The notes beneath the pieces were generated by a model. That model did no database searches. It was not told the DNA's origin and was given only the letters and a program-made list of their open reading frames with translations. From Candidatus Brachythrix odensensis (GTDB taxonomy: Bacteria > Chloroflexota > Anaerolineae > J036 > Brachytrichaceae), in assembly GCA_016714465.1 (NCBI GenBank), contig JADKDT010000003.1, forward strand, positions 248,001 through 312,000: 64,000 nucleotides of DNA, in the 5' to 3' direction. A program made the translations under genes and the position numbers. Shown here in pieces: positions 43,386 through 53,661 of this stretch. Each line of letters starts with the position of its first letter. The first letter of the stretch is position 1.

Positions 43386-45324
43386 AGGTAGTTGACGGCT
43401 CGAAATGAGGTGGCGTCCACAAGCGCGACGACGAGAATGCGGCAGAAAAGCCCAATCCCCAGGGCGATGCACGCCAGCCACCCATCGGCCACCGAGTCGC
43501 GCTGCTTAGTGAACATGAGCGCGCCCCCGATGACGAGGGCAATCAGCGCAAGCTGGGCGAGTCTCTCGGCCCCAAATTGATACACCGATTGAATATCCGA
43601 CAGAACCCGCAGTTTCCAATGGTCGTGCTGACGCCACAGGATCGACGTGGGCGGCACCGCGACGACAGTGTCCAGGTACCCCAGGATCCCCGCGTCTTCA
43701 AGGCGCTGGCCGGCGTTGACAATCGGAAAGGTCGTGGGCGGTTGGTTTGGGCCAGATAGCACGATCTGGCAGGCCTGCGCGCAGGAAGTCGTCAGGAAGA
43801 AGCGCGCGCGATCCGCGAAGGCAACTGGACGACCATACTGCCCGCTCAAATAGGCCGCGACATCGGGGCTGGCCAGGGTCGTGATGTTGGCGGTTTGCGG
43901 CTCGCCCAGCCCACTTTGGACCGAAAGCGTGAGATCGCTTGAGGCGCTGACCGCCCACCCGCTGACCTGGGTGGCGCCGGTCTCAGTCTGATCCTGAAAC
44001 GGCAGCGTGTCGTCCAGAAACACCCGCAGCGCCGCCATCTGGGAGAGCGACGCCGGACTGCTCGGCAGGCTGGCGTGCGCGGCGGGACTGGCCAGGCGAA
44101 ACTGCGCGACGTATTCCAAGGCAGCCCTTACGGACTCCCCAACTTGCGGGATCGTGTCCAACCCGAGTGGCGGCGCGAACCCCGAGCGAGGCGGCAGGCA
44201 GGTGAGGTGGCCAGCATCGCAGGCCGCATTGATCTCACGGGCGAGCCTGGCATAGTACTCGCGCGAAGCGGGGAGGGACCGATGCATGCCCGCGCTGCTG
44301 GCGGCGTCGCGCAACGCCCATATGAACCAGGTTCCCGGAATCTCATTCTCTGCCACGAGCAGACACTCGTAGCCGGCGTAGCCAGTCCGGCACACCCAGC
44401 CATTGTTCGGGTTTTCCAGCGCGGGTTGTAGCTCGCGAAAGGCGGGGCTAAGCGGATATAGCCGCTGGCGTGTCGCGCGACTCACGGGCACACGCCCGAC
44501 ATCTTGTTCCGGCGCGACACGCAAGAGCGCCCCATAGGCATCGTTGAACTCGCGGGCGGTGAACTCCGTTTCGACAAACCCGCCATACGTCCGAAGGTTC
44601 ACCAGAGACACGCCAGCGACTATGCCGACCTGGAGAAGCGTGGGGATGGCCAAAAACAGCGCCGCACGCCACATCCGCTGACGCGTGCTTGTCCCGGTCA
44701 GCCTGACGAAGAAGAAGATCGTCATCGCCAGCAACGGCGGGAGGATCCAAATGCCGTCTTCGCGGGTGATGGCCATCCAACCGAGAAAGAAGCCGCATCC
44801 GCACAACCATCCGGCCACAACCCCGATTGACCGGTCCCGCCGGACGAACGCGCCGATCGCGCAGGCAAGGACGAAGATGGATTGCGAGGCGTAGACAAAA
44901 TCGCGGACGATCCGCTGCGGCGACCCGTTGGCCGGATTGAACAAAAGAACGGCAAATAGCACTGCCAGTGGCCAGCGGGTCTTGAGCGCCGGCTTCAGCG
45001 CGATGCAGAAGGTGAGACAGGCGCCGGCATACAGCCCGGCCTGCAGCGTCACCACGGGCATGCCGAGCGAATCATGCGGGTTGCAAGAAGAGCGGGTGGA
45101 AGCCGGGACCCTGACCAGGGTCAGCACGTCATACGGGCCGAGCCATGCCCCGTTCAAGATATGCCCGGCGAGCTTCATAAACAGGGCGTCGTCGTAGACG
45201 GCGTCGAACAACGCTTGAACCTTGAAACCGCCCATCAGCCACACATAGATCAGGGACAGGGCCGCGTAGATCACGATCTCGATGAAGCGGCTTTGAAACG
45301 GGTTCTCTCGTCGCTGTTTGGCAT
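43253..45324 (-). CDS. Large multi-pass membrane protein, glycan-region, probable 5' frameshift
   Basis: About 690 residues. The conserved part starts RFIEIVIYAALSLIYVWLMG with AVYDDALFMKLAGHILNGAW in the first loop, a D-D-x-L-F/M-x-H pattern seen in membrane glycosyltransferases and flippase-like proteins. About eight hydrophobic segments are followed by a soluble part (QVSGWAVSASSDLTLSVQSG) and a hydrophobic C-terminus. The longest uninterrupted ORF uses GTG 45274. ATG 45324 is preferred if one T is missing in the TTT run near 45297-45299, giving MPNSDERTRFQSRFIEIV, with CATACT as -10 box 10 nt upstream. The 3' end overlaps the methyltransferase gene by 133 bp. Function unassigned. Confidence 0.7.
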
Positions 45325-45380
45325 CAGTGGGTTGAGTATGGTCCGAATCTCAGTCGGCAGGCTCTTCCGAAGCTATCCTC

Positions 45381-45427
45381 GGCGGGATGACGCTCCCCAC
45401 GCGAAGCGTGGGGAGCGTCATCTCGCC
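45381..45427. repeat. GAA-loop hairpin, 22-bp arms (family member 5)
   Basis: Arms 45381-45402 and 45406-45427 pair with a single G-T, loop GAA, 47 nt in all. The outer arm GGCG(A/G)GATGACG resembles member 2 at 10787. It lies 20 nt beyond the stop of the minus-strand methyltransferase gene and upstream of the next minus-strand gene. Confidence 0.8.
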
Positions 45428-45446
45428 AGTCAATTTTGGATACCTC

Positions 45447-46200
45447 TCAGGGAATCTTATCCTGCGCGCGGGTTTGGGCGGGCTTGAATGAAATCAGCAC
45501 CTCGATGTATTCCGCCCGAATGCCCCGGCTCAAATCGTCGATCTGGATAACGTGCGTGAATAACCCGGAAGCCGCATGGATACGCTCGCAGATATCAAAG
45601 CCCCAATCCACGGTGACCAGTGAGCCGCTGTCATTGATCGGGTTTCCGTGATAGACCGGCGGCTCGAGGTGCTCGATGTGGCCGTCGCCGGCCCGCCGCG
45701 CGCAGGACGGATGGACTGTGTTTGTTGACGATGGGCACGGTGAAGACATGCGCGCCGCCCGGTTTCAGAGTCCGGGCAATCTCCGCGAAGACCTTTGACG
45801 GATGAAAGACATGTTCCAGCACATCCTGTGTGACGTGCAGGTCGATACTTTCGTCCGCAAAGGTGAGCGATTCGAGGTTCTCGCAGCGATATCGTCCGAG
45901 GCGGGTCCCGTGGGGTTGATCGGGATAGAACTGCGAGGGAATGTAGCCCGGGCACTCGCCCGCGAGGCGGACGCTCGCGCCGCGATCCACCGGCGAGGAT
46001 TCATGGATGACCAGATCGCGCCAGTTCGGGAACGGCCTTCACTGTCATCATCAAAGCCCGTTCCCGGGATGGCCGCAGTTTGAGCAACGGTAACTCTCCC
46101 CAACCACGTGCCGTCGGCAGAAAAAGCGACCCCGCGGGCGCAGGTTGGGCAGAACCCCTGGTTTCCAGGACGGGCAAGGCGGCGCTTCGCGGGTGGGCAT
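45447..46200 (-). pseudogene. SAM methyltransferase with N-terminal zinc ribbon, several frameshifts
   Basis: Fragments in all three minus-strand frames join into one protein of about 250 residues. In order they are: a zinc-ribbon-like start (MPTREAPPCPSC, then GNQGFCPTCARGVAFSADG, then SYRCSNCG); NWRDLVIHESSPVDRGASV; GYIPSQFYPDQPHG; the methyltransferase core RCENLESLTFADESIDLHVT with QDVLEHVFHPSKVFAEI and LKPGGAHVFTVP; and a tail GDGHIEHLEPPVYHGNPIN through VLISFKPAQTRAQ. Breaks lie near 46170-46180, 46110, 46040 and 45710-45745. The density of breaks exceeds the other genes, so true decay is possible. GACAAT stands 6 nt before the start at 46200. Confidence 0.65.
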
Positions 46201-46212
46201 TCTTCTATTGTC
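46201..46212 (-). promoter_or_regulatory. Leaderless-type -10 box for the zinc-ribbon methyltransferase
   Basis: On the minus strand GACAAT (46212-46207), 6 nt, then ATG at 46200. Identical in sequence and spacing to the boxes at 27256 and 32515. Confidence 0.45.
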
Positions 46213-46252
46213 CTCGATTGCGCCGCGCGTAATCGCTAACGTTCCTGAGCGC

Positions 46253-46382
46253 CATGGCTCCTGCAAAGTCAGCTGCTCCGCGCCCAAAAACGCCCCCGCC
46301 CCGCTTTCGGGCCTGCAATTTAGCAGGAGAACGGGAGAACGGGAGGCTAAATGTCTTCTCATGTGACTTTGCAAGAGCCATG
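46253..46382. repeat. Nested palindrome containing a copy of the GGAGAACGGG element
   Basis: Outer arms 46253-46271 and 46364-46382 pair over 19 bp with one mismatch (CATGGCTCCTGCAAAGTCA). Inside, 46320-46360 is nearly identical to the left arm plus loop of the hairpin at 27345, but its right arm is absent. It looks like one palindromic element inserted into another and then partly deleted. It sits between divergent genes. Confidence 0.6.
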
Positions 46383-46444
46383 CCTTGGCGCCGAGGTTCG
46401 CCGCACTTCGCGCCGACGATAATCACGCCCCTACCAAACGAACC

Positions 46445-47202
46445 ATGCATACTTTCGATGATTTCCTGGTCAAGATGGAGGCTGGCGTTGTCAGGGCCAT
46501 CTCTGAAAATGATGAGATGTTCCGCTACGCGCGGGCGGCCCTGCCATCCGATGCCGAGGCCACGACCTACTACCTCGACACCGGGCGCGAGCTTGCCACC
46601 GGTCTGCTCAAGGGGTTGCTCGAGTCGGGTATCGACCCCGAATCGGTCGATCTGCTGGACTTCGCCGCCGGGTATGGCCGCGTCTCACGCTGGCTCGCGC
46701 CCGTGCTCCGCTCCGTGACCGTGGCCGACCTTGAACCGGACATGCTGGACTTTCAGCGCCAGGTCATTGGTGTGGATGGCTATTGTTCAAGCTAACGAAT
46801 CCTGACGCGCCGGTTGCCGGCGGCAGGACTTTCGATGTCATCTTCGCCTTTTCGCTGTTTACCCATCTCCCCGACGCGAGCTGGCCGCTCTGGCTCGGCG
46901 CATTGGCGGCCGCGCTTCGGCCCGGCGGCCGCCTTGTCTTCAGCTCGCACAGCTATGAGTTGTTCGCGCTGTTGAATCCTGGCGAATACGCGGATCGCGG
47001 TAACTGGACGCGCGAGTTTGTCTTCTGGGCCGGAAACGAAACAGGCGGGCGCCTGGACGCCTCTCACTACGGATCCAACATCAGCAGCGAGTCCTATGTT
47101 CGACGTCGAATCGCCGAAACGACGCATCTTTGCGACGTGCGGCGGTTCCCGATGGGCGAATTCGATCGCTACCACGATATCTATGTCGCCACGCGCGGCT
47201 GA
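46445..47202 (+). CDS. Class I SAM-dependent methyltransferase, frameshifted
   Basis: About 252 residues when restored. Start MHTFDDFLVKMEAGVVRAIS at 46445. Motif I region LLDFAAGYGRVSRWLAP, then SVTVADLEPDMLDFQRQVIG. The frame breaks near 46779-46783; one extra T gives GVDGYLFKLTNPDAP and the protein continues IFAFSLFTHLPDASWPLWLG, LRPGGRLVFSSHSYELF and FDRYHDIYVATRG. The architecture is close to the 42456 methyltransferase. The next gene starts inside its last codons. Confidence 0.8.
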
Positions 47203-48944
47203 GATCCGGTCCCGCTGGCGCCGCCTGGCCTGGCTGCTCGTCCTCGCGCCGCCGGCGCTGATCGTCCTGATCGCCGCCGTCTACGCCAGTGATGTGCCGC
47301 TGTGGGACGAGTGGGCGGTCGCGCCGTTGCTGTTCAAGTTGCGCGATGGGAGCCTGCAGTTCAGCGACTTTATGGCGCGACACGTCGACCACCGTTTCGT
47401 GTTTCCGCGCATCATCATCGTTGGGCCAGCGACCTTCCTCGGAAGATGGAGTATTCCGGCAGAGGTATTCGCATCGATCGCGGTGGCGGCACTGCAACTG
47501 GCGCTTGTGTGGCGTATGGCCAGGGCTTCCCTGCGCCCGAAGCGGGTCTTGCCGCTCACGCTGGCGGCTTCAATGCTGATTTTTCACGCCGCGGGCAGTT
47601 ACAACTGGTTGATGGGGTTGCAGGTCGCCTGGCATCTGGCGCTCACCTGCGTGGTGGCGTCGTTCTGGGCGCTGACGGCTCGGCCGGGCCGTTGGTCCGG
47701 GGTCATCACCGCCGCCGTGTTCGCGTTGGTTGGCAGCTATTCCATGCCGGTTTGTTGCTGCGCCAGTGGGCTTGGCCGGGCTGATCATTCTTCGCGCCAG
47801 AGCCACGCCTGAAACCGAACTCCGGAGCATCGGCCAAGCCGCGTTTTGGTGCGGCGCCGCCGTGGCGGCGATCGGTTTCTACTTCACCGACTATGCGTAT
47901 GCATCCGATTCGGGCATCCTCACAGGCAACCTCCTGAACCCCGCTCGAATGGGTTCGTTCGCGCTCGCGTTTCTGGGCCGCCCGTTCACGACCATCCCAG
48001 ATGCCGATCTCGCCGGCGTCATCGGACTGTTCGGCGTGATGGCCGTCGTCGCGCTGGGGTTCAGGCTGGTTCGCGGCCGAAAGATCAACGGTCTATTGCC
48101 CCCGGCCGTCCTGCCATGGATGCTGATGTTGGCGTTTACGATGACGACGACTGCGCTGGTCGGCGCCGGCCGCTCGCATGTGGCGTATGCCGCCCAGACA
48201 TCGCACTACGTTGCGCTTACCGGGCTGTTCTGGATTGGTCTGGCGGGCGGGCATCTGGCGGTCCCCGTCGCCGCAGGCCTGGTCCCGGGGGCCAGTTCCC
48301 GGCGTCGAGAGTGGCTCGAGCGGGCGGCATTGGCAGTCGCCGTCCTCTTTCTGATCGTCGCCTATGCGGGATCCTGGGCCGGCGGGTGGGCCGACATCCG
48401 CACCGTGTCGGGTTGGCTCGGCGAGTTCGAATCGCGCATGCTGAGCGGCGCCCCGAATGTGCCCAAGGATCTCGTCGTCGACAAGATCTATCCGTTCTAT
48501 GCGCTGCCGATGGAGTATTCCGAGGAAATGCTTCGGCGGAGCGAAGGCTTTTATGGGTCCAGCCGGATGGGCCGCGCGGATGGAAATGGAGCCCGGCCCT
48601 CGAAGATTGAGAATGGTCCGGCTGCCGGCGTCAAGCCTTCATACCAAGGCTTTGCCGATTACGTTACCTGCGATACCGTGTCGGGCTGGGCCTGGGATCG
48701 AAACACGGCCGGCCCAATCGTCGTGGGCGTATGGCTGGACGGCACCCGCATCGGCAGCCAGACTGCCGATCGGCAACGCAACGACCTGATTCCGGTCGGA
48801 ATCGGCATGGGCGCGCACGGCTTTTATGGTCCGCTGACGGGGATACCGCGCGATGGCCGTGAGCATACCCTTACCCTGACTTTTGCCGATACGCGCGAGC
48901 CGCTCGGCGTCGGCGAGCGGACGATTCGCTGCGCCGCGCAGTGA
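47183..48944 (+). CDS. Multi-pass membrane protein with C-terminal GWAWD-type domain, frameshifted
   Basis: About 586 residues when restored. ATG 47183 overlaps the upstream gene by 20 nt. The first loop has YASDVPLWDEWAVAPLLF, an aromatic/acidic pattern common in polysaccharide-region membrane proteins. Eight or more hydrophobic segments follow. The frame breaks near 47745-47765, between GSYSMPV and VGLAGLIILRARAT. The soluble C-terminus (about 95 residues, CDTVSGWAWDRNTAGPIVV through HTLTLTFADTREPLG) is a beta domain met in surface-glycan proteins. Function unknown; possibly a lipid-linked sugar transferase or O-acyl-type membrane enzyme. Confidence 0.7.
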
Positions 48945-48968
48945 TCGGCAGCCAGGGCGCGCCAGCAA

Positions 48969-51900
48969 TCAGCCTTGCGGCGCTCTCCCCAGCAGATCCT
49001 CTACTTTGGCCATGAGGGCGTCGCTCAAGGCGCAGTCCCAGTCCTGGCACCAGCGCACATTCGCGCCGTCCGTGCGGGCCAGAAAGTCCGAAGTACGTTC
49101 GACCGCCTTGCGCAGCCCGTGCGCGATCGCATCGATCGCGGGCTCCACCGCGATGAAATTGGTGCAGATCTCCGCCAGCCGCTCAGCCGTCTTGTTGGCA
49201 AAGGTGTTTGTCACCACCGACATGCCGGCCGAGGCCATTTCGATCGGCACCAGGCTCGGGTGCGGCGTATACATGAGGCTGAGCCCGATATCGTAGCCGG
49301 AAAGCATCGTCGCGTAGGCGTCTTGGGTTTGACGTGGCAGCATGGATAACGCGCGGTTTCGGGTCAGTTGGACCTGGTTGGCCTCGCCGACCGTTCCAAT
49401 GCCGTGGAACTCCCATTCATCGCCAAACACACCATCCTCGATCGCTCGGGCAAGGGCCAGGACTCCAAGTTCGAACATATTTCTTGCGGCGTGTTGTTCG
49501 GGCCTGGCATAGAACAATAGCCGCCGTGTCTGCCGGGCGGCGAGACTGTCGCGGGTTGGCGGCGCGATCGGGGTGACCGCGTTCTGAAACGCCGCGCTGT
49601 TGTGTTCGCCGTCGGCAATCTCACCCCGAAACACGCCGATCCGATTCTCACGGAAGTAATCGGCCAGCAGTTGGGTTGAAAACAGCGCTGTGTGCGGAAA
49701 CGCGTAGGTCTGCTCGGCCAGCGCGTAGAACGAGCCGAGCTCAAACGTGAAGGGTTCATACTCCTGGATCAGATACAGGAAGCGATCGGATCTGAGCTGG
49801 CGGCAGGCATCGTGGGCGATGTGGGCCGTCCACCAGGTGGTCGCGATGAAGCGGTCTCGCGGGCTGACGGGCAGCGGAATACTTCGATCGAATTGATTCG
49901 CAACCTCCACCCGCTCAAACAAGTGCTCGAGCCCCTGGTATTTGCGGATCTGGGTCTCCCACAACGAGGGCAGGTAGTCGCAATAGTCGACCAGAACGAT
50001 GCGCACCCGATGTCCGCGCTCGGCCAGGCGGCGGGCCAGGTTCAGCTTGCCAATGTAGCCGCCGAACAAGTGCTTGAGGTCGATGCCCGGGATGATCAGA
50101 TTGATCCGCTCCGGCTCGGATGCCCTGATATCCAGGTGGATTGGGCTGATCTTCTCCCGAATGACCTGCGCCCGTTGCGGGAACTCGATGGCCCGGGCAG
50201 GCGCGGACGGCGCCGCAGTCTGTTGCAGCGTGCCGCTGGCAGGCTTGGGCGTCCGCAGCAGGCGCGGTTTCAATTGAGCGTAGGCCCGCCATGTAAAGCC
50301 GCGCATCAGGTAGTGCTCGGCCCCGACCGTTTCCGCGGCCCGCTTCGGATTCATCCCGCGGGTTGTCAGCCAAAGCCAGGACGCGCCGCCAAGGATCTGC
50401 TCGAAGCGTTGGATGACCTTTCGTCGATCATCGCTCAGCCGGTAGCCGCAGCGCAGATCCAGGGTGCGGGCGATGGCCTCGATCCGGGCCGCGTCGTTGA
50501 AATAGACCAGCGACCCGTGATTGAGATACGCCTGCGCCAGGCTGCGCGCATTGCGTGGGTTAATCCGGGCGAGCGCGCCAAGCCAGCGCGACAGGCGGCT
50601 GCCGGATGGCACAAAGTGGCCGATCACCTGGCCCCGGTGCTGGACGTAATCGTGCAAGGGCCGCGGCACATAGCCGACCTTCCCCAACGCCATCGCCACG
50701 CAGCCAATCCAGTGGTCATGGAACGAGTCGCCAATGCGCTGCGGGAATGGCAGCAGATCCGGAAGCAGCGCCCTGCGGAAGAGTGAGACGGCGCCCGTAA
50801 TCGAGTTTGCCATCAGCAGCGAGGCGAAGTTCGTATGGTTGTTGTCGCGCGTCGTCCAGTAGGTGTTGGCCAGCACGCGCTGATCGGGGGTGATAATCCG
50901 CATGTCCGAGTACACCAGCGTCGTGTCCGGGTTGAAGGCGGCGAGCAGGGTCTCGAGTTTGTCCCGATGCCAGAAGTCGTCGTGGTCCGCGAGGGCGACG
51001 AACTCGGCGGCCTCGGGCGCCATGGCGATGCAGCGTTCAAAATTGTGATAGAAACCCAGCGGCTGCGTGTTTCGGGTGAGGACAAAGCGCGGATCGCCGC
51101 GCAGCGTCGCCGCGATGTTCTCGTATGACTCCGGTTTGGAGCAATCGTCGCTGACCACGCAGATCCAGTTTTGATGGGTCTGGGCCTGGAGGGAGGCGAC
51201 CTGCCGCTCGAACAGCTGCTTGTCCGGGTTGAAGGTGGTCATGCAGATCGCGATCAGCGGCTCAGCTGGCCGCGGCGGGCGAATGGCGCTTGGCGCCGGC
51301 GCGTCGTTCGCGGAAATACTCGGCGCCAGCCTGATATTGCCGAGCGGCGATTCGACGACGCTCTGATCGGCCAGGATCAACCGAAGCGCCAGGCGGCTCT
51401 CTGTTTCTGCAGCCGTCGCGCCAAACGGCACAACCGCCCAGAAGCCAATCGAAGCGCGGCGCTGCTCGTGATCGATCCCCCAGAGGAACGGCAGGGGAAA
51501 GAGATCGGGTCGGATCGAAATATGGGCGTCGCAAACCTCGTGCCCATCCAGCACGATGCTGGCGCCGGCAACCTTGGCCAGCGGACGCGCGCACCAGCCG
51601 CCGATCAGCAGGCCAAGTCCTTTCCCGACAGGCAGCGGATTCGGAACGGGGGTTGTGATTCCGGCTGAAAGCGCTGCCGAGGGTGTCAACCGGTTTGCCG
51701 CATCACGCTGCGAGGTCAGTTGCAGTTTCCGGGTCAGCGGCCGCAGGCCCTGGCGCGCAAACAAATCGAGAAATCCGAGCGCGCGCTCAAGCCCGCTCCC
51801 GAGCCGCGTGCCGGCCGGGGCCAACGGGGCCAGAAGCCGCCACATCCGATCCGCGACCCCGGGTGAGCCGCTCAGGCTCGGCGCTGCCTTCGGCCGGGGC

Positions 51901-53558
51901 GCCCGGGTCGCTCGCAGGCGAAAGGCAATGCGAGCCAACCGGCTTTGTTTGAACACGTCCAGCTCATCCCGGGCTGAGATGAACATCTGCCGTTTGATCT
52001 GCCCATCCTCGAGCGCGCCGGCCAGCGCTGTCTTTTCCGCGGCGAGCTGTTCTGCGAGCGCCGTTTCCCGGTTCATGCCGGCCGCTAACTGCGACTCCGC
52101 TCCCGTCAGGCGCAGTTCAAGCGCTTGCTGATCCCGGCCAAGCGCGGCAAGCCGCGCGTCAGCGTCTTCCCGCAGGTCCTGCAGAGCGGCGAGAAGCTCC
52201 GCTTCTCTCACCTTCGCGCACTGCTCGGATGCGGCGATGCGTTTCTCGAGAAGCGTCCGTTCGAATTGGGTTTCGCTGGGCGCCGCCACGTGGGGGGCGC
52301 GCAGCATTTCGGCCAGGCGCGCGCGGGCCGCCGGCGCATCCGCAGTCAGGTGCGTGCCCGATAGCACGTCGGCGATGGGCGCGACCAGTTCGCTCCAGCG
52401 CAGTTTGGCATGTGAGCCCGGCGCGGGCGGCCGGGGTTGCGTGGGCCGGGCGAGTTGGCGCAGAATCGCCTGGGCTGTTTCAGCCGCGTCGCCCGGCCGC
52501 ACGACTTCGGCGAGCCCCGCGTTTTGGAGCAGTTGGGCGTAGTCATCGCCGCTGGTCACAACGCTGGGGAGGCCCGCCCAGAGATAGTCGAGCAGGCGGG
52601 CCCGCACGGCGAACCGGTTTTCGATGCTGTCGATGCTCAGGCTCACCCCGATGTCGGCCTCGAGCAGGTAGGCGTCTCGGTCCTGATACGGCACCCAATC
52701 GCAGAAAAACACGGATGCCTTGAGCGCGGGGCTGGCTTCCACCCGCGCAAGAACTTGCCGCGCGGCGGTCATGATGGGGATGTTCCCCACTTCGAAGTGA
52801 TGCAGCGAGGCGAAGACCAGCTTGACGTCGTTTCGTTCACCCAGCACGATCTCGAGCGCATCGAGCAAGGTCCCCGGGTCGGTCCAGTCCCAGATGCCGC
52901 CTCCCCAGAACAGGACCGTGTCCGTTGCGGAGATCCCCGGAATGACGCCCTTCATCTTTGGCGGGGCAGGCGCAGGTTCCCGAGCCGGAATGCCCATTGG
53001 AACGATGCGGAGGAGGTGTTCCAGCCCTGGGTCGCGTTCCAGCGTTTGGCTATTCAACCGCCCGGCAGACAGCAGCAGGCCCGTCCAAAGGTCGCGCTGT
53101 CTTGCGGAGGCGCACAGGAAAGTGTCGCCCTGCAGCAAATACAGGCGCATATCGTCGAGCATTTCAGGCGTGGGATCGGCGCGATCTGACAGCGTCGCAT
53201 TGCGCAGCATGACCATCTCGATCTCCGAGATGTCATAGCCGTCGACGATCACTTGCGCCCGAATCGGCATTTTGATCTCGCGCAGAACGCGGGCCAGGAC
53301 CGGGCCCTGGGCCAGCACGACCTCGGTCGCGTCTATGAGCGCCCGAAGTGAGGCCGGCTTGTCCCAGGCGAATTGCCGGATTGCGAGGTCGGGCACGCCG
53401 TCCAGGCCCGCGCTGGGCGTGGCCAGGGTGACCTGAAAACCCCGGGCAGCGAGCGCGTTGGCAATCTCCCAGGCTCTCACCCCGGGGCCAGCCAGGCGCG
53501 GGCCAATCGTTTCGTGGGTGATGATGAGCAGGCTGCGATGGGATCCGGCGGCGGTCAT
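48969..53558 (-). CDS. Giant multidomain glycosyltransferase (GT4-like + coiled coil + GT2 + WsaF-like GT4)
   Basis: 1529 residues, unbroken. Residues 1-400: GT-B fold (LLIITHETIGPRLAGPGVRA, VLFWGGGIWDWTDPGTLLDA, YLWAGLPSVVTSGDDYA). Residues about 430-560: coiled coil. Residues about 640-760: beta domain with LIGGWCARPLAKVAGASIVL. Residues about 770-1010: GT2 domain (IAICMTTFNPDKQLFERQVA, VVSDDCSKPE, ALADHDDFWHRDKLE with a D-x-D-type motif). Residues about 1150-1529: WsaF-like transferase (INLIIPGIDLKHLFGGYIGK, LIQEYEPFTFELGSFYALAE, FYARPEQHAARNMFELG, SLVPIEMASAGMSVVTNTFA). WsaF enzymes transfer rhamnose. Such chains can add several sugars in sequence. Start ATG 53558 with TAGACT 7 nt upstream. 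Confidence 0.88.
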   Translation of the reverse strand: MTAAGSHRSLLIITHETIGPRLAGPGVRAWEIANALAARGFQVTLATPSAGLDGVPDLAIRQFAWDKPASLRALIDATEVVLAQGPVLARVLREIKMPIRAQVIVDGYDISEIEMVMLRNATLSDRADPTPEMLDDMRLYLLQGDTFLCASARQRDLWTGLLLSAGRLNSQTLERDPGLEHLLRIVPMGIPAREPAPAPPKMKGVIPGISATDTVLFWGGGIWDWTDPGTLLDALEIVLGERNDVKLVFASLHHFEVGNIPIMTAARQVLARVEASPALKASVFFCDWVPYQDRDAYLLEADIGVSLSIDSIENRFAVRARLLDYLWAGLPSVVTSGDDYAQLLQNAGLAEVVRPGDAAETAQAILRQLARPTQPRPPAPGSHAKLRWSELVAPIADVLSGTHLTADAPAARARLAEMLRAPHVAAPSETQFERTLLEKRIAASEQCAKVREAELLAALQDLREDADARLAALGRDQQALELRLTGAESQLAAGMNRETALAEQLAAEKTALAGALEDGQIKRQMFISARDELDVFKQSRLARIAFRLRATRAPRPKAAPSLSGSPGVADRMWRLLAPLAPAGTRLGSGLERALGFLDLFARQGLRPLTRKLQLTSQRDAANRLTPSAALSAGITTPVPNPLPVGKGLGLLIGGWCARPLAKVAGASIVLDGHEVCDAHISIRPDLFPLPFLWGIDHEQRRASIGFWAVVPFGATAAETESRLALRLILADQSVVESPLGNIRLAPSISANDAPAPSAIRPPRPAEPLIAICMTTFNPDKQLFERQVASLQAQTHQNWICVVSDDCSKPESYENIAATLRGDPRFVLTRNTQPLGFYHNFERCIAMAPEAAEFVALADHDDFWHRDKLETLLAAFNPDTTLVYSDMRIITPDQRVLANTYWTTRDNNHTNFASLLMANSITGAVSLFRRALLPDLLPFPQRIGDSFHDHWIGCVAMALGKVGYVPRPLHDYVQHRGQVIGHFVPSGSRLSRWLGALARINPRNARSLAQAYLNHGSLVYFNDAARIEAIARTLDLRCGYRLSDDRRKVIQRFEQILGGASWLWLTTRGMNPKRAAETVGAEHYLMRGFTWRAYAQLKPRLLRTPKPASGTLQQTAAPSAPARAIEFPQRAQVIREKISPIHLDIRASEPERINLIIPGIDLKHLFGGYIGKLNLARRLAERGHRVRIVLVDYCDYLPSLWETQIRKYQGLEHLFERVEVANQFDRSIPLPVSPRDRFIATTWWTAHIAHDACRQLRSDRFLYLIQEYEPFTFELGSFYALAEQTYAFPHTALFSTQLLADYFRENRIGVFRGEIADGEHNSAAFQNAVTPIAPPTRDSLAARQTRRLLFYARPEQHAARNMFELGVLALARAIEDGVFGDEWEFHGIGTVGEANQVQLTRNRALSMLPRQTQDAYATMLSGYDIGLSLMYTPHPSLVPIEMASAGMSVVTNTFANKTAERLAEICTNFIAVEPAIDAIAHGLRKAVERTSDFLARTDGANVRWCQDWDCALSDALMAKVEDLLGRAPQG

Positions 53559-53571
53559 GCTTGGAAGTCTA
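53559..53571 (-). promoter_or_regulatory. Leaderless-type -10 box for the giant glycosyltransferase
   Basis: On the minus strand TAGACT (53571-53566), 7 nt, then ATG 53558. No ribosome binding site fits. Confidence 0.45.
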
Positions 53572-53599
53572 GCCGATGGGGGATGACCGCCGTTGATAG

Positions 53600-53628
53600 A
53601 TGGGCCGCACCTTCAAGGCGCGGCCCAT
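53600..53628. terminator. Hairpin after the aldehyde dehydrogenase gene
   Basis: Arms 53600-53608 and 53620-53628 (ATGGGCCGC/GCGGCCCAT) pair exactly with an 11-nt loop. It lies 33 nt beyond the aldehyde dehydrogenase stop on the minus strand and 42 nt before the next minus-strand start. No T-run. Confidence 0.5.
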
Positions 53629-53661
53629 CCATCAGCGCATATGGCACAACCTGCGTTGTGC

